A stretch of DNA of 64,000 bases from CAZAMB01 sp964501365 (lineage in GTDB: Bacteria; Planctomycetota; Phycisphaerae; UBA1845). Below the pieces are notes generated by a model. The model worked only from the letters and a program-made list of their open reading frames with translations. It was not told the DNA's origin and searched no databases. Of the stretch, positions 51,786 to 60,638 are shown piece after piece (position 1 is the stretch's first letter; the number at the start of each line of letters is the position of its first letter). A program made the position numbers and the translations under genes. Location: positions 33,592 through 97,591 of the forward strand of contig CAZCST010000017.1 in NCBI GenBank assembly GCA_964501365.1, written 5' to 3'.

Positions 51786-53648
51786 ATGAATACGGTGCAT
51801 GCTCCGAGTTTGAATGCAGGATTGGGGTGGCTGAACACGGACAGGCCGCTGCGGCTGGATGCGGAGTTGCGCGGACAGGTCGTGGTGCTGGACTTCTGGA
51901 CTTATTGCTGCATCAATTGCATGCACATCCTGCCCGATCTTGCGTTCCTGGAACACAAATATGCGAAAGACCCGGTCGTCTTCATCGGTGTCCATAGCGC
52001 GAAATTCACGAACGAGGCCTCCCCGGAGACCATCCGAGCCGCGATTCATCGCTACGAGATTGCGCACCCGGTCGTCATCGACGATCAGATGAAACTCTGG
52101 CAGGCCTATGCCGTTCGCAGCTGGCCAACCGTCGTTGTCATTAACGCACAGGGCTATGTCGTGGGCAGTGTCGCGGGAGAAAATAACCGCGAGGCGCTCG
52201 ATCAAATCATCGGGCAGGCGCTGGAGCAGGGCCGCAAAGCCGGAACGCTGGCGGCCGCGCCACTGAAAATTGAGCGTGATGGGATGGTTCGCTCTGCTTC
52301 GGGCCTTGCGTTTCCGGGCAAAGTCTTCGCCGATCCCGAGTTGCTAAGGCTGTTCGTTGCTGATTCGAATCACAACCGGATCGTGATTGCCGAGTGGCCT
52401 GACGACTCTGGCCGCGCCCGAGTAGTTCACGTGGTGGGCAGCGGAGAAATCGGCGCAGATGACGGACCGGCCGACAAAGCGACGTTCAATCATCCCCAGG
52501 GAATGGTCTCGGGCCAGGGCAATCTGTACGTCTGCGATACCGAGAATCACTTGATTCGCAAGATTGATTTGGAGACCTACGAAGTTTCCACGGTCGTCGG
52601 CACTGGCAAAATGACCTACGATTTTGCGGGCGGACGCATGGGGCGCCAGCAGGGGATCAACTCGCCGTGGGACGTGGCACGCGAAGGCTCGACGCTGTAC
52701 GTCGCGATGGCGGGTCAGCACCAAATCTGGCGCATCGATTTGCCGGTTGGATTTTCCCGTGCGCTTGCTGGAACCGGGCGCGAGAACATCGCGGACGGCC
52801 CCACGGAGACATCCGCTTTCTCGCAACCCTCCGGCATCTGCATGATGGGCGGAAAGCTCTACGTCGCTGACAGCGAAGTAAGCGCGATTCGCTGCATTGA
52901 CATGGCTACCGAGCGCGTAAGCACGATTCTCGGCGAAGGGCTGTTCAGCTTCGGCGACGTAGACGGCGTATTTCCCAAGGCCAAATTGCAGCATCCTCTG
53001 GGCATCGCGGCCTGCGGCGCATCATTGCTGGTGGCCGACACGTACAATCACAAGATCAAGATCGTCGAACCGGCCGCCCAATCGGCTCACACCATTCTGG
53101 GCAGCGGAAAGCCCGCGACAAAAACGCCTGCCGGAGGACCCGCTTTTTTCGAACCCGGGGGGCTCAGCGTCGCAGGAGACGACTTGTTCGTGGCGGACAC
53201 AAATAATCATCGAATTATTCAACTGAATCTGAAGAATCACCAATGGCGAGAAGTCATTTTTGAGGGATTGATTGGGCGGAATTCTCAAGAGAATGTACCG
53301 GCGATTTCAGCACCAGAAGTCACTCTCGATACAAAGCGCGAAATTGAATTGATCATGGACATACAACTTCCACGCGGCGCCCATTTTGCGGCGGACGCTC
53401 CCTGGTCATTCTCCGTCGGATCCAATGGCAGAATTCTGGCTCAGCGAACCGAGATGTCGTCCTCGCTTCCCCTGCGATCAATAGTCCCCGCGAACACAGC
53501 AACAATGAGTGAGTGGCGGGTCGATGTGTCCTTCGTCTATTGCACGGAAGGGCCGGCCAGCCGCTGTGTCCCCTGCGATCTGGCATGGCGGTTTCCTGTG
53601 AAAGCGGCCGGCACTTCGAGCAAGATTATCCTGAGCGGGGCCGTCTGA
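51786..53648 (+). CDS. Thioredoxin-like and NHL-repeat protein (NHLRC2-type)
   Basis: From ATG 51786 the protein has 620 residues. The N-terminal thioredoxin-like domain (about 1-145) has VVVLDFWTYCCINCMHILPD, with the redox CxxC (CINC) near residue 50. An NHL six-bladed propeller follows (about 165-500), with units such as LFVADSNHNRIVI, LYVCDTENHLIRKID, LYVADSEVSAIRCID and LFVADTNNHRIIQLN. The C-terminal beta domain (about 510-620) contains CVPCD. This order is that of human NHLRC2 and bacterial homologues. No signal peptide is seen. Function is unknown but redox-linked. Confidence 0.87.
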   Translation: MNTVHAPSLNAGLGWLNTDRPLRLDAELRGQVVVLDFWTYCCINCMHILPDLAFLEHKYAKDPVVFIGVHSAKFTNEASPETIRAAIHRYEIAHPVVIDDQMKLWQAYAVRSWPTVVVINAQGYVVGSVAGENNREALDQIIGQALEQGRKAGTLAAAPLKIERDGMVRSASGLAFPGKVFADPELLRLFVADSNHNRIVIAEWPDDSGRARVVHVVGSGEIGADDGPADKATFNHPQGMVSGQGNLYVCDTENHLIRKIDLETYEVSTVVGTGKMTYDFAGGRMGRQQGINSPWDVAREGSTLYVAMAGQHQIWRIDLPVGFSRALAGTGRENIADGPTETSAFSQPSGICMMGGKLYVADSEVSAIRCIDMATERVSTILGEGLFSFGDVDGVFPKAKLQHPLGIAACGASLLVADTYNHKIKIVEPAAQSAHTILGSGKPATKTPAGGPAFFEPGGLSVAGDDLFVADTNNHRIIQLNLKNHQWREVIFEGLIGRNSQENVPAISAPEVTLDTKREIELIMDIQLPRGAHFAADAPWSFSVGSNGRILAQRTEMSSSLPLRSIVPANTATMSEWRVDVSFVYCTEGPASRCVPCDLAWRFPVKAAGTSSKIILSGAV

Positions 53649-53746
53649 TCCTGTCTTGCTTCACATTTGCTCAACTTCATGCAATCGACAGGGACATTCG
53701 GACATTTTCACATGGATTGCCTGGTTGAATGCTCCGGAGGTCAAAG

Positions 53747-54625
53747 ATGCAACGTGGTTTGGGGGGAAATGGCGTTTGGGTACTCACCCTTGCATGTTCT
53801 GCAGCCACGCCGGCTGAGGCCACCTTTCACTTGATGCAAATCGAACAGGTGATCGGCGGCGTCAACGGAAATGCAACCATGCAGGCCATTCAGCTTCGCA
53901 TGCGATCTTCCGGCCAGAATTTCGTTTCCGGTGCACGGATCCGCGCGTGGGATGCAACCGGGTCCAATCCCGTGATGATCATTAATATTGCCGCCGACGT
54001 ATCGAATGCCCTGGCCGGAGACCGGGTGTTGATCGTGAGCGCCCCATTCGTTCAGGTGACGACTCCGCCGGTCATTGCGGACTTCGTTATGACAAACCTG
54101 ATTCCGGAATCGTACCTTGCGGCCGGCAGCCTCACATTTGAAAGCGACGGCGGACTGGTTTATTGGCGGCTGAGTTGGGGAGGTGCGGGCTATAGCGGGT
54201 CGACCTTCGGGCAGTCCGACAACGATAATGACCCTGGGATCGTTCCGGCGAATTTCGGTCCTCCCTTTTCCGATCCGTTACCATCGGCAACACTGCAAGC
54301 ATTGCGGTTTACCGGTGCGGCCTCGGCGCAAAGCACCACGAACGCCGCCGACTACACGGTTACTTCTGATGCCGCCGTTTTCACCAACAACGCGCGAAAC
54401 CCGTTCACGGTGATTGCTCCTCCGCCTGTCGCTGGCGATATTGACGGAGACCGCGACGTTGACGCGGCGGATTTTGCACGCTGTGTGGCATGCATGTCAG
54501 GCCCCGAAGGGGAAATTCCGGCGTCCTGCACGAACGAGGATTTTGCGGCGTGTGACCTGCACGAGGACGCAAGCGTTGACCTATTGGACGTGGCGGAATT
54601 GGTTTTGCTGGTATCCGCCCGATAA
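53747..54625 (+). CDS. Secreted protein with dockerin-type C-terminus
   Basis: ATG 53747 lies after GGAGG and gives 292 residues. A signal peptide (WVLTLACSAATPAEA) precedes a beta-rich body (about 25-225). The C-terminus is dockerin-like: GDIDGDRDVDAADFARCVAC, then CDLHEDASVDLLDVAELVLL, two calcium-loop-plus-helix units. In planctomycetes such units are common on secreted proteins with no cellulosome. The body is not related to the other secreted proteins here. Start M7 is preferred to the first ATG at 53729. Confidence 0.72.
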   Translation: MQRGLGGNGVWVLTLACSAATPAEATFHLMQIEQVIGGVNGNATMQAIQLRMRSSGQNFVSGARIRAWDATGSNPVMIINIAADVSNALAGDRVLIVSAPFVQVTTPPVIADFVMTNLIPESYLAAGSLTFESDGGLVYWRLSWGGAGYSGSTFGQSDNDNDPGIVPANFGPPFSDPLPSATLQALRFTGAASAQSTTNAADYTVTSDAAVFTNNARNPFTVIAPPPVAGDIDGDRDVDAADFARCVACMSGPEGEIPASCTNEDFAACDLHEDASVDLLDVAELVLLVSAR

Positions 54626-54732
54626 GTGCCAAACCCCCACGGTTTGTTCCTTCAAACCTTGACCAATCGTGTCCATAAGCTAAAGTAGCCTGTGCCTTTG
54701 GAGCGACCTGTTTGGGGTCGAACCGACGCGAA

Positions 54733-54804
54733 TCCCCGATAGCTCAATGGTAGAGCGAGCGGCTGTTAACCGCTAGGTTCTAGGTTCGAATCCTAGTCGG
54801 GGAG
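54733..54804 (+). tRNA. tRNA-Asn (anticodon GTT)
   Basis: TCCCCGA pairs with TCGGGGA. The D arm is GCTCAATGGTAGAGC, the anticodon stem AGCGG/CCGCT with loop CTGTTAA (anticodon GTT), and the T arm CTAGGTTCGAATCCTAG. The discriminator is G and no CCA is encoded. A degenerate ORF lies directly downstream. Confidence 0.95.
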
Positions 54805-54834
54805 ATTAAGCTAGTACGACAGCGCTATAAGCTG

Positions 54835-55140
54835 TCTCATGGCCGGGCCATTCGTTTTCGGCTTTCGTAGGATGCCCGATTTTGCCTCTGGTGGTAGTCG
54901 CATCGTTCGATCAAATCAGCCCACGTGTACGGCCAGCGGTTCCAGATCTTCGACGCCAGCATATTGGCCCCTTCCGCCACTTGCTCCAGGGTAATCCGCT
55001 GATTTTTCCCCCCGAAGCCGTTGAGTCTGCTGAGTCTGCGCGGCCAGGAAGTACATCACCATCCGACTGCATGGCCAGTGTCGGATTAAACTTCGGTAGG
55101 TACGAACTGCGCCTGTCGTGCGATTGAGTGTCAGGGACAC
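54835..55140 (-). pseudogene. Frameshifted remnant of an unidentified protein, possibly a transposase
   Basis: One frame reads ITLEQVAEGANMLASKIWNR, then WPYTWADLIERCDYHQRQNR and on to RKRMARP and a stop at 54835; farther upstream the coding sense moves to another frame (MVMYFLAAQTQQTQR). The first half is missing. The Trp- and His-rich tail is transposase-like but not securely assigned. The position just downstream of tRNA-Asn suggests an integrated element's leftover. The remaining gap to 55271 shows nothing else. Confidence 0.3.
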
Positions 55141-55271
55141 CGAAGGATTTCTGTTCGCTTATTCCCTTCCGCTTGATGTCGTTCGTCCTTATTGCCCCGG
55201 TCGGTGGCGTCAAACAGTCTGGACGACATTTTCGGGTTGGATCATGGGCAATCGAATGAACCGTTCAACCG

Positions 55272-58200
55272 TCAATAGTGATCTGGCGACGCGCCGTCGG
55301 TGTCGCCGACACTGCCGCCGTCGGTGCCCGGCATGCATTTGCCCGCGCTGCCGGCCTCGTAAATGGCCAGAATTTCCCCGGCGCTCAGGGCGCGGCCGTA
55401 AATCGCCAACTCGTCGATCCGCCCGGCCAAGTAAATGGTTGGGAATCCGCCAATATAGAACGGGTTCGCGGAAGTCGAAATCGGACCGCTTCCGGGTTGC
55501 TCCCCATCGAGTTCGCCGTTGACGTATCCGCGAAGAAATGCGCCGTCGTAGGTGATCGCGACGTGATACCAGGTGTTCGGCAGGAGTATGCTGATGCAAT
55601 CCAAGTCGTGCCAGAGCCCGCCGCGCATTACATGAGGCCGCAATCGTCCTTCGGCAACGGTCGCGAGGAAATCTGTACAAGGTGGATCGCCGGTTCCCTT
55701 ACCCGCGATGCACTGATTCGCCTCTGTCGCTGCAAGATTGATCCATGCTTCGATCGTCAAGGCGGCTGTCGGAGTGATACCAGCGCCGGGCACCTCGACC
55801 GAGTCGTTCATGCCATCGAAGTTAAACGCCTGCCCCACTTTTCCCGGAGCGAAGGTAGTGCCGTTCGTAGGCGTCCCATTGTTGGCTCCTGCGATATCTA
55901 TAGCATTGCCATCCCCTTTCCACCAGGCCAACATGCCGCTCGGAGGGTGAATGCATTCGGCTCTCCTGTGTTCCGGCCTCGGTGGCGCCATACCGCATGC
56001 CGCCGGCAAAGTGATTCCCAGGAAGCGGACGAACTTGGAGCCACTTTTGGGCCACAGCGACAGCCAGACGGCGCATTGGAAATCCTTTAACAATCCTAGA
56101 TAGCGCCGGTATTCCGTCCAACCAGCTTTGTCCGTGACTCCCATTCGCTCCACCAGTTCGGGCAACGAAATCGCATGGAGATAGGAACGGGAGTCTGAGG
56201 AGGGGAGCGTGTTGGAATCCAAAAGAGTCGGCGGGTTTTCATTGGCAGCCACGTCATTCGTCCGTCCTTTGGCTTCGACGTAGGTTCGGAGCATCCAGAT
56301 AAAATCTCGTCCCTGACTCGAATCAAGATCGAGCGATTTTCGGACCAGCCGCCAACGTTCGTCAGCGGACAGCGAATTCCACCATCGTTCTGCACAGGCT
56401 ACAAACGCAGGGCGTGGAGAATCGCCGCGGGGGGTTTGTCGGAAAAGGTGCTCATAGTGTCGCAGTGCTTCCGCCAATCGGCCCCGGGACTCGAGAAAAC
56501 GAGCGTAGTGTAACCTAGCGACCGACCTCACGAAGGCTACCTTGTGGTACAGCGCTTCGGCCTCAGCGTCGTGTCCGTGGGCGGCGAGGAGATCGGCCCT
56601 GACAAAATCCAGTCCGTATGCGCCGATGCGCTTCATACCCTTGGCACGATCAAGGAGTTGGTCAGCCTTGGCCAAGTCGCCGCACTGCACGGCCGCATAA
56701 GCCACGTACACGGTGAGGAATCCCGCGTCAGGATACGCATTGCATGCTTCGCGCAGTCGGGGATACGCACGCGCCGGTTCGCCGCGGGCCAGGTAGAGGC
56801 ATCCGAGCCCTGCCTCGACGAACGGGTCGGGGTCCTGGAGCAGATCGAGGCGCGACCACGCGTCGATGGCCAAGTCCGCATTCCCCGTCAAGAACCCGCG
56901 GAGACCCTCCAGGCGAAGTTCCGCAGGGGAAAGCGAGGAAGCGGCGGGTGCCCCATTCGACGAATCGTCTGGAACCACCGTTGCTCTATCGTTTCCGCTC
57001 GTTGGAACGCCGCGCGCGATCACGTTTGCAACGACGTCCCGCTCGGATTGAATATCTCGGTCGAAAGGGCGGAGTCGCAACGCGGCGTCGTAATGCTCCA
57101 GGGCCTTGCTGAATGTCTGGGCGACCGGAGTGCCGTTAAGCGGTCTCGAGGCATTCCCGCGCCAACCTTGGAACTCCGCGCGGAAAACTGCGTCCGCGTG
57201 CTCGGGGTCCAGAAGGGCCAACTGGGCTTGATCCAATTCAATCTTCACCCATCGCGGCACGGCAAGGAAATACACCGCGGCCGCCGTGGCGAGCAAAAGT
57301 GCGAGCACACTGCCTGCGATGGCCCCAGCTAAAGACTTGCGATTGCGGCGAACGAACTTGACCGTGCGCGTGAGGGGCCCGGCAGGTCGGGCGCGAATGG
57401 GTTGATGGTTCAAGAATCGCTCGATGTCGTCAGCCAGCGCGTCGGCGCTTTGGTAACGGCGCTGAGGCTCTTTTTCCAGGGTTTTCAGGATGATGGTTTC
57501 CAGGTCGCCGCGAAGGGCTCGCATCACCGTGCTGGGACGCATCGGGGGCTCTTCGCATACCTGGCGGACCATTTCCGGAAGTTGGGGACGAAAGTCATAG
57601 GGCAGACGGGACGTCAACAATTCGAACAGGATTACGCCCAGCGAATACACGTCGCTGCGGAGGTCGATGTCTTCGCTTCTTCCGCAGGCTTGTTCCGGAC
57701 TCATGTAGGCAACTGTCCCCTCGACTTTGTTTCCCGCCGCCGCGATGGATGTGATTGTCAGGTCCGTATCGGTGATCTTGGCCAGGCCAAAGTCAAGAAC
57801 CTTGACCCGCGCATCGGCAGTGATAAGGACGTTGCTGGGCTTGAGATCCCTGTGAATCACGCCCCGCTGATGCGCATAATGAATCGCCTGGCAGAGGTGT
57901 CCAAAGAGCACCAAACGCCGATCGACCGACAGGTTTCTCTGGCGAACGAACTTGGTGATGGGCTCACCCTCAACCAACTCCATCGCGAAGTAGTGCTGGC
58001 CATCGTCGGTGCAGCCGGCTTCGTACAAAGAAGCGATGGCGGGATGCGAAAGGCGGGCCAACGAGCGAATTTCCCGCTCAAAGAGCCGAAGCTGACGCTT
58101 ATCAACGAAGCTGCCGCCACGAACGATCTTGAGAGCGACTTCCCGTGGCGGGATGGACTGGCGGGCTCGAAGCACCAACCCCATGCCGCCGTATCCGAGC

Positions 58201-58484
58201 AAGCCAGTGATTTCGAAAGGGCCGATTGTTTTTCCAACATAGGTCGCCGCCTGGTGATCCCGGATCAGCGGGGCAACTCTCCCTGGGGCTGGAGGTTCCA
58301 GAAAACTGTCCGCCCGACCTTCCTGCTCCAGGAGCGAAAGGACCTCCTCAAGTAATCCTTCCCGCTGGCGGCACTCTTTCTGGAGAAAATCGAGTCGATC
58401 GGGATTGGGCAGCCGCTGCGCGGCCTCGACCAGTTTACGCACCGTAGGCCAGTCCGAGGTCGGCATACCCATAAACTCCGTCAC
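55272..58484 (-). CDS. Membrane Ser/Thr protein kinase with TPR and LamG domains
   Basis: The 1070-residue receptor has a cytoplasmic Hanks-type kinase domain (about 88-360): GYGGMGLVLRA (Gly loop), VALKIV (Lys119), HRDLKPSNVLI (211-221), DFGLAKI (231-237) and MSPEQACGRSEDIDLRSDVY. A single membrane helix (about 384-410) leads to extracytoplasmic TPR-like helices (about 430-800). A LamG/concanavalin-like domain (about 855-1045) follows, with GMLAWWKGDGNAIDIAG, FNFDGMNDSVEVPG and LAGRIDELAIYGRALSAGEI. Such LamG domains bind glycans or proteins. An ECF sigma factor gene is just upstream on the same strand. It is probably a surface-sensing kinase; ligand and substrates are unknown. Confidence 0.88.
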   Translation of the reverse strand: MTEFMGMPTSDWPTVRKLVEAAQRLPNPDRLDFLQKECRQREGLLEEVLSLLEQEGRADSFLEPPAPGRVAPLIRDHQAATYVGKTIGPFEITGLLGYGGMGLVLRARQSIPPREVALKIVRGGSFVDKRQLRLFEREIRSLARLSHPAIASLYEAGCTDDGQHYFAMELVEGEPITKFVRQRNLSVDRRLVLFGHLCQAIHYAHQRGVIHRDLKPSNVLITADARVKVLDFGLAKITDTDLTITSIAAAGNKVEGTVAYMSPEQACGRSEDIDLRSDVYSLGVILFELLTSRLPYDFRPQLPEMVRQVCEEPPMRPSTVMRALRGDLETIILKTLEKEPQRRYQSADALADDIERFLNHQPIRARPAGPLTRTVKFVRRNRKSLAGAIAGSVLALLLATAAAVYFLAVPRWVKIELDQAQLALLDPEHADAVFRAEFQGWRGNASRPLNGTPVAQTFSKALEHYDAALRLRPFDRDIQSERDVVANVIARGVPTSGNDRATVVPDDSSNGAPAASSLSPAELRLEGLRGFLTGNADLAIDAWSRLDLLQDPDPFVEAGLGCLYLARGEPARAYPRLREACNAYPDAGFLTVYVAYAAVQCGDLAKADQLLDRAKGMKRIGAYGLDFVRADLLAAHGHDAEAEALYHKVAFVRSVARLHYARFLESRGRLAEALRHYEHLFRQTPRGDSPRPAFVACAERWWNSLSADERWRLVRKSLDLDSSQGRDFIWMLRTYVEAKGRTNDVAANENPPTLLDSNTLPSSDSRSYLHAISLPELVERMGVTDKAGWTEYRRYLGLLKDFQCAVWLSLWPKSGSKFVRFLGITLPAACGMAPPRPEHRRAECIHPPSGMLAWWKGDGNAIDIAGANNGTPTNGTTFAPGKVGQAFNFDGMNDSVEVPGAGITPTAALTIEAWINLAATEANQCIAGKGTGDPPCTDFLATVAEGRLRPHVMRGGLWHDLDCISILLPNTWYHVAITYDGAFLRGYVNGELDGEQPGSGPISTSANPFYIGGFPTIYLAGRIDELAIYGRALSAGEILAIYEAGSAGKCMPGTDGGSVGDTDGASPDHY

Positions 58485-58527
58485 AAAGAAGCGCTTTCGA
58501 GAGCGTCGTGGCGCAGCGAGGGCTGCT

Positions 58528-59097
58528 TCATTCTTTGCTGAGGTCCCGCAGTAACCAGAGTTTGGCCATGGCCCAATCGGATTCGACGCTGCGCTCCGAA
58601 ATTCCCAGTGCTTCAGCGGTCTCGGCTACGGTCAATCCGCCGAAAAACCGCAATTCCACGACGCGAGCCAGTCGATCGTCAGTCTGGGCGAGCTTTGTCA
58701 ATGCATTGTCCAATGATTCCAAGTCCGTAGCTCGCTCTTCGAAGGCGGCTATGGCGTCATCCAGGGGCATTTTCCGAAAGTCCCCGCCTCGTTTGAGCCG
58801 TTTCCGCTCGCGGGCATAGTCGACCAGAATGTGCCGCATCACCGTCGAGGCCAGCCGATAAAAATGGGCCCGGTCGTTCCACTTCTGTCCATTGGCTTGC
58901 ATCAGCCGAAGGTACGCCTCGTGGACCAAAGCCGTGGCCTGAAGAGTATGGTCATCTCGTTCGCCCTGAAGGTGATGGCCGGCCAGGCTACGGAGTTCGT
59001 CATAAACAAGTGGGAGTAAGTCACCGGCGACCGAGCGGTCTGCGTCGCTAAGCGTTGCCAAGAGTTGTGTAATCTGATTTGCCGCCAACGTGCTCAC
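58528..59097 (-). CDS. ECF-type sigma factor (TIGR02999-like)
   Basis: The 189-residue sigma-70 protein has region 2 (about 20-95, LLPLVYDELRSLAGHHLQGE and HTLQATALVHEAYLRLM) and region 4 (about 130-185, RVVELRFFGGLTVAETAEALGISERSVESDWAMAKLWLLR). This is the TIGR02999 group, expanded in planctomycetes and often beside Ser/Thr kinases. It ends 44 bp before the kinase gene on the same strand; there is no anti-sigma gene. Phosphorylation by the kinase is a plausible control (inference). Confidence 0.88.
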   Translation of the reverse strand: MSTLAANQITQLLATLSDADRSVAGDLLPLVYDELRSLAGHHLQGERDDHTLQATALVHEAYLRLMQANGQKWNDRAHFYRLASTVMRHILVDYARERKRLKRGGDFRKMPLDDAIAAFEERATDLESLDNALTKLAQTDDRLARVVELRFFGGLTVAETAEALGISERSVESDWAMAKLWLLRDLSKE

Positions 59098-59273
59098 GAC
59101 GACGGTTCCATAGGGCTAAAAAATTTCTGCGCCTCTGGCCGCGAGGTGTCGCTGCTTTCCGATGAGGGCCGAGGCCAAACAGGGTTGAGCCCAATTGTAA
59201 CAGAGTTGAGCTACGAATTACAAGGACGCTCCCGGTGCGCCCTTGAAACACTGGAAAATCTAGGAGCACGTCA

Positions 59274-60605
59274 ATGCGAGCAAACAGAGGCCTGTTGGGA
59301 TTGATGGTAGTCGCATTATCGGGGCCTGCTTGGGCCCAATGGCAAAGCGAATCAGATGGGTCCGATGGCACATTCAATCCGGCGGGCAATATCGTCGTTG
59401 AACTCGGCCAGGCGGCGACTCTCTGTGACTGTGACAACGGGGGCGTTCTCAATGACCCGTGTCGGTGGGATTGCCCCAGCCCCGACCCCGGCAAGGGCGT
59501 TTATGACGCTACGAACTGGGTCGTGGTCTACAAATACTCCTCGATCAACATTCCAGCGGGAGTCACCGTCACCTTCAACATGCACCCCAGCGGTGCGCCT
59601 GTGGCCTGGCTGGCCACGGGTAATGTGACTATCAACGGACAAGTAACCCTGGACGGCGAAGATGGCGCGCCCGCCAATCCTCCGATCATTCCGTATTACA
59701 CACGCCCGGGACCTGGAGGATTCGAAGGCGCGCAAGCAGACCATTCAGGATCCGGTGCAAAATCGTTTGGCCTGGGCCCCGGATCATCACCGACAAATCC
59801 AGCGACCGGCGTAGGTGTTGGAGCTGGCGCTTCGCATGCGAACAGCGCACCCGGTTGCAATCAAGGAACACCAACGGGATCAGCATATGGAAACACCAGC
59901 GGCATGCCCCTCATGGGCGGTTCGGGTGGAAATGAAGATCCCGACGAATTCTCATCAGCCGGTGGAGCAGGCGGTGGCGCAATCTTGATCGCCGCTCCTG
60001 CCCTGCTGTCGATCGGTACGGCGGGCCTAATCACGGCCCAGGGTGGAGATTCGAGGGGCGGGGGAATCGGCAGCAACAACCTCTCAGGAGGTGGAAGCGG
60101 AGGCACCATTCGGCTGCGGGCAGAGACCGTTTCGGTGGCGGCTGGCGGACAAATCAATGCCCGAGGCGGTGTCGGTAGTCTGATCAATTGCTGCGGAAAC
60201 ATATGCGCCACTGGCGCCGATGGGTGGGTCAGGATCGAGGCGAGCACGGTCAACAACAGCGGGACCATTAGCGGGAGCCAGTCGTTCCCGGGCGCACCGA
60301 GTCCTGTATTCGCAGCATCGCCACCGAGGATTTTTATCACCAGTATTTGTAATCAGTCCGTCTCAAGCGATCCCATGTGGGGCATGAAGACCGCGGACGT
60401 GGAACTGAATTCGGCGACCGCCTGTACTGTCAATATCGGATCTATTGGCGTCCCTGCAAACACAATCGTCCAGGTGCGAGTCATTCCTGCTCGAGGAAAT
60501 ATCATCACTGCCAACTCAACGCTCCTAACCGTCGGGGGCACTGCAACTGCATCCGTAACATTTCCGGCGGGTCGATCAGAAATCCAGCTTCGGGCTAACT
60601 GGTAA
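59274..60605 (+). CDS. Secreted Gly-rich protein
   Basis: The 443-residue protein has a signal peptide (GLLGLMVVALSGPAWAQ), a Cys-containing beta part (about 20-130), and a long Gly-rich central section (about 135-295) with GGAGGGAILIAAPALLSIG and GGGSGGTIRLRAETV. This phrase pattern (GGxGGAxxLxA) is common in secreted planctomycete and myxobacterial proteins, with beta-helix-like repeats. The C-terminal 100 residues are another beta domain. It lies 33 bp ahead of the TSP3 gene on the same strand. Function unknown; surface structure is likely. Confidence 0.7.
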   Translation: MRANRGLLGLMVVALSGPAWAQWQSESDGSDGTFNPAGNIVVELGQAATLCDCDNGGVLNDPCRWDCPSPDPGKGVYDATNWVVVYKYSSINIPAGVTVTFNMHPSGAPVAWLATGNVTINGQVTLDGEDGAPANPPIIPYYTRPGPGGFEGAQADHSGSGAKSFGLGPGSSPTNPATGVGVGAGASHANSAPGCNQGTPTGSAYGNTSGMPLMGGSGGNEDPDEFSSAGGAGGGAILIAAPALLSIGTAGLITAQGGDSRGGGIGSNNLSGGGSGGTIRLRAETVSVAAGGQINARGGVGSLINCCGNICATGADGWVRIEASTVNNSGTISGSQSFPGAPSPVFAASPPRIFITSICNQSVSSDPMWGMKTADVELNSATACTVNIGSIGVPANTIVQVRVIPARGNIITANSTLLTVGGTATASVTFPAGRSEIQLRANW

Positions 60606-60638
60606 GTGCGGGTTCGTCACCTGAAAGGAGAGCGGAAT

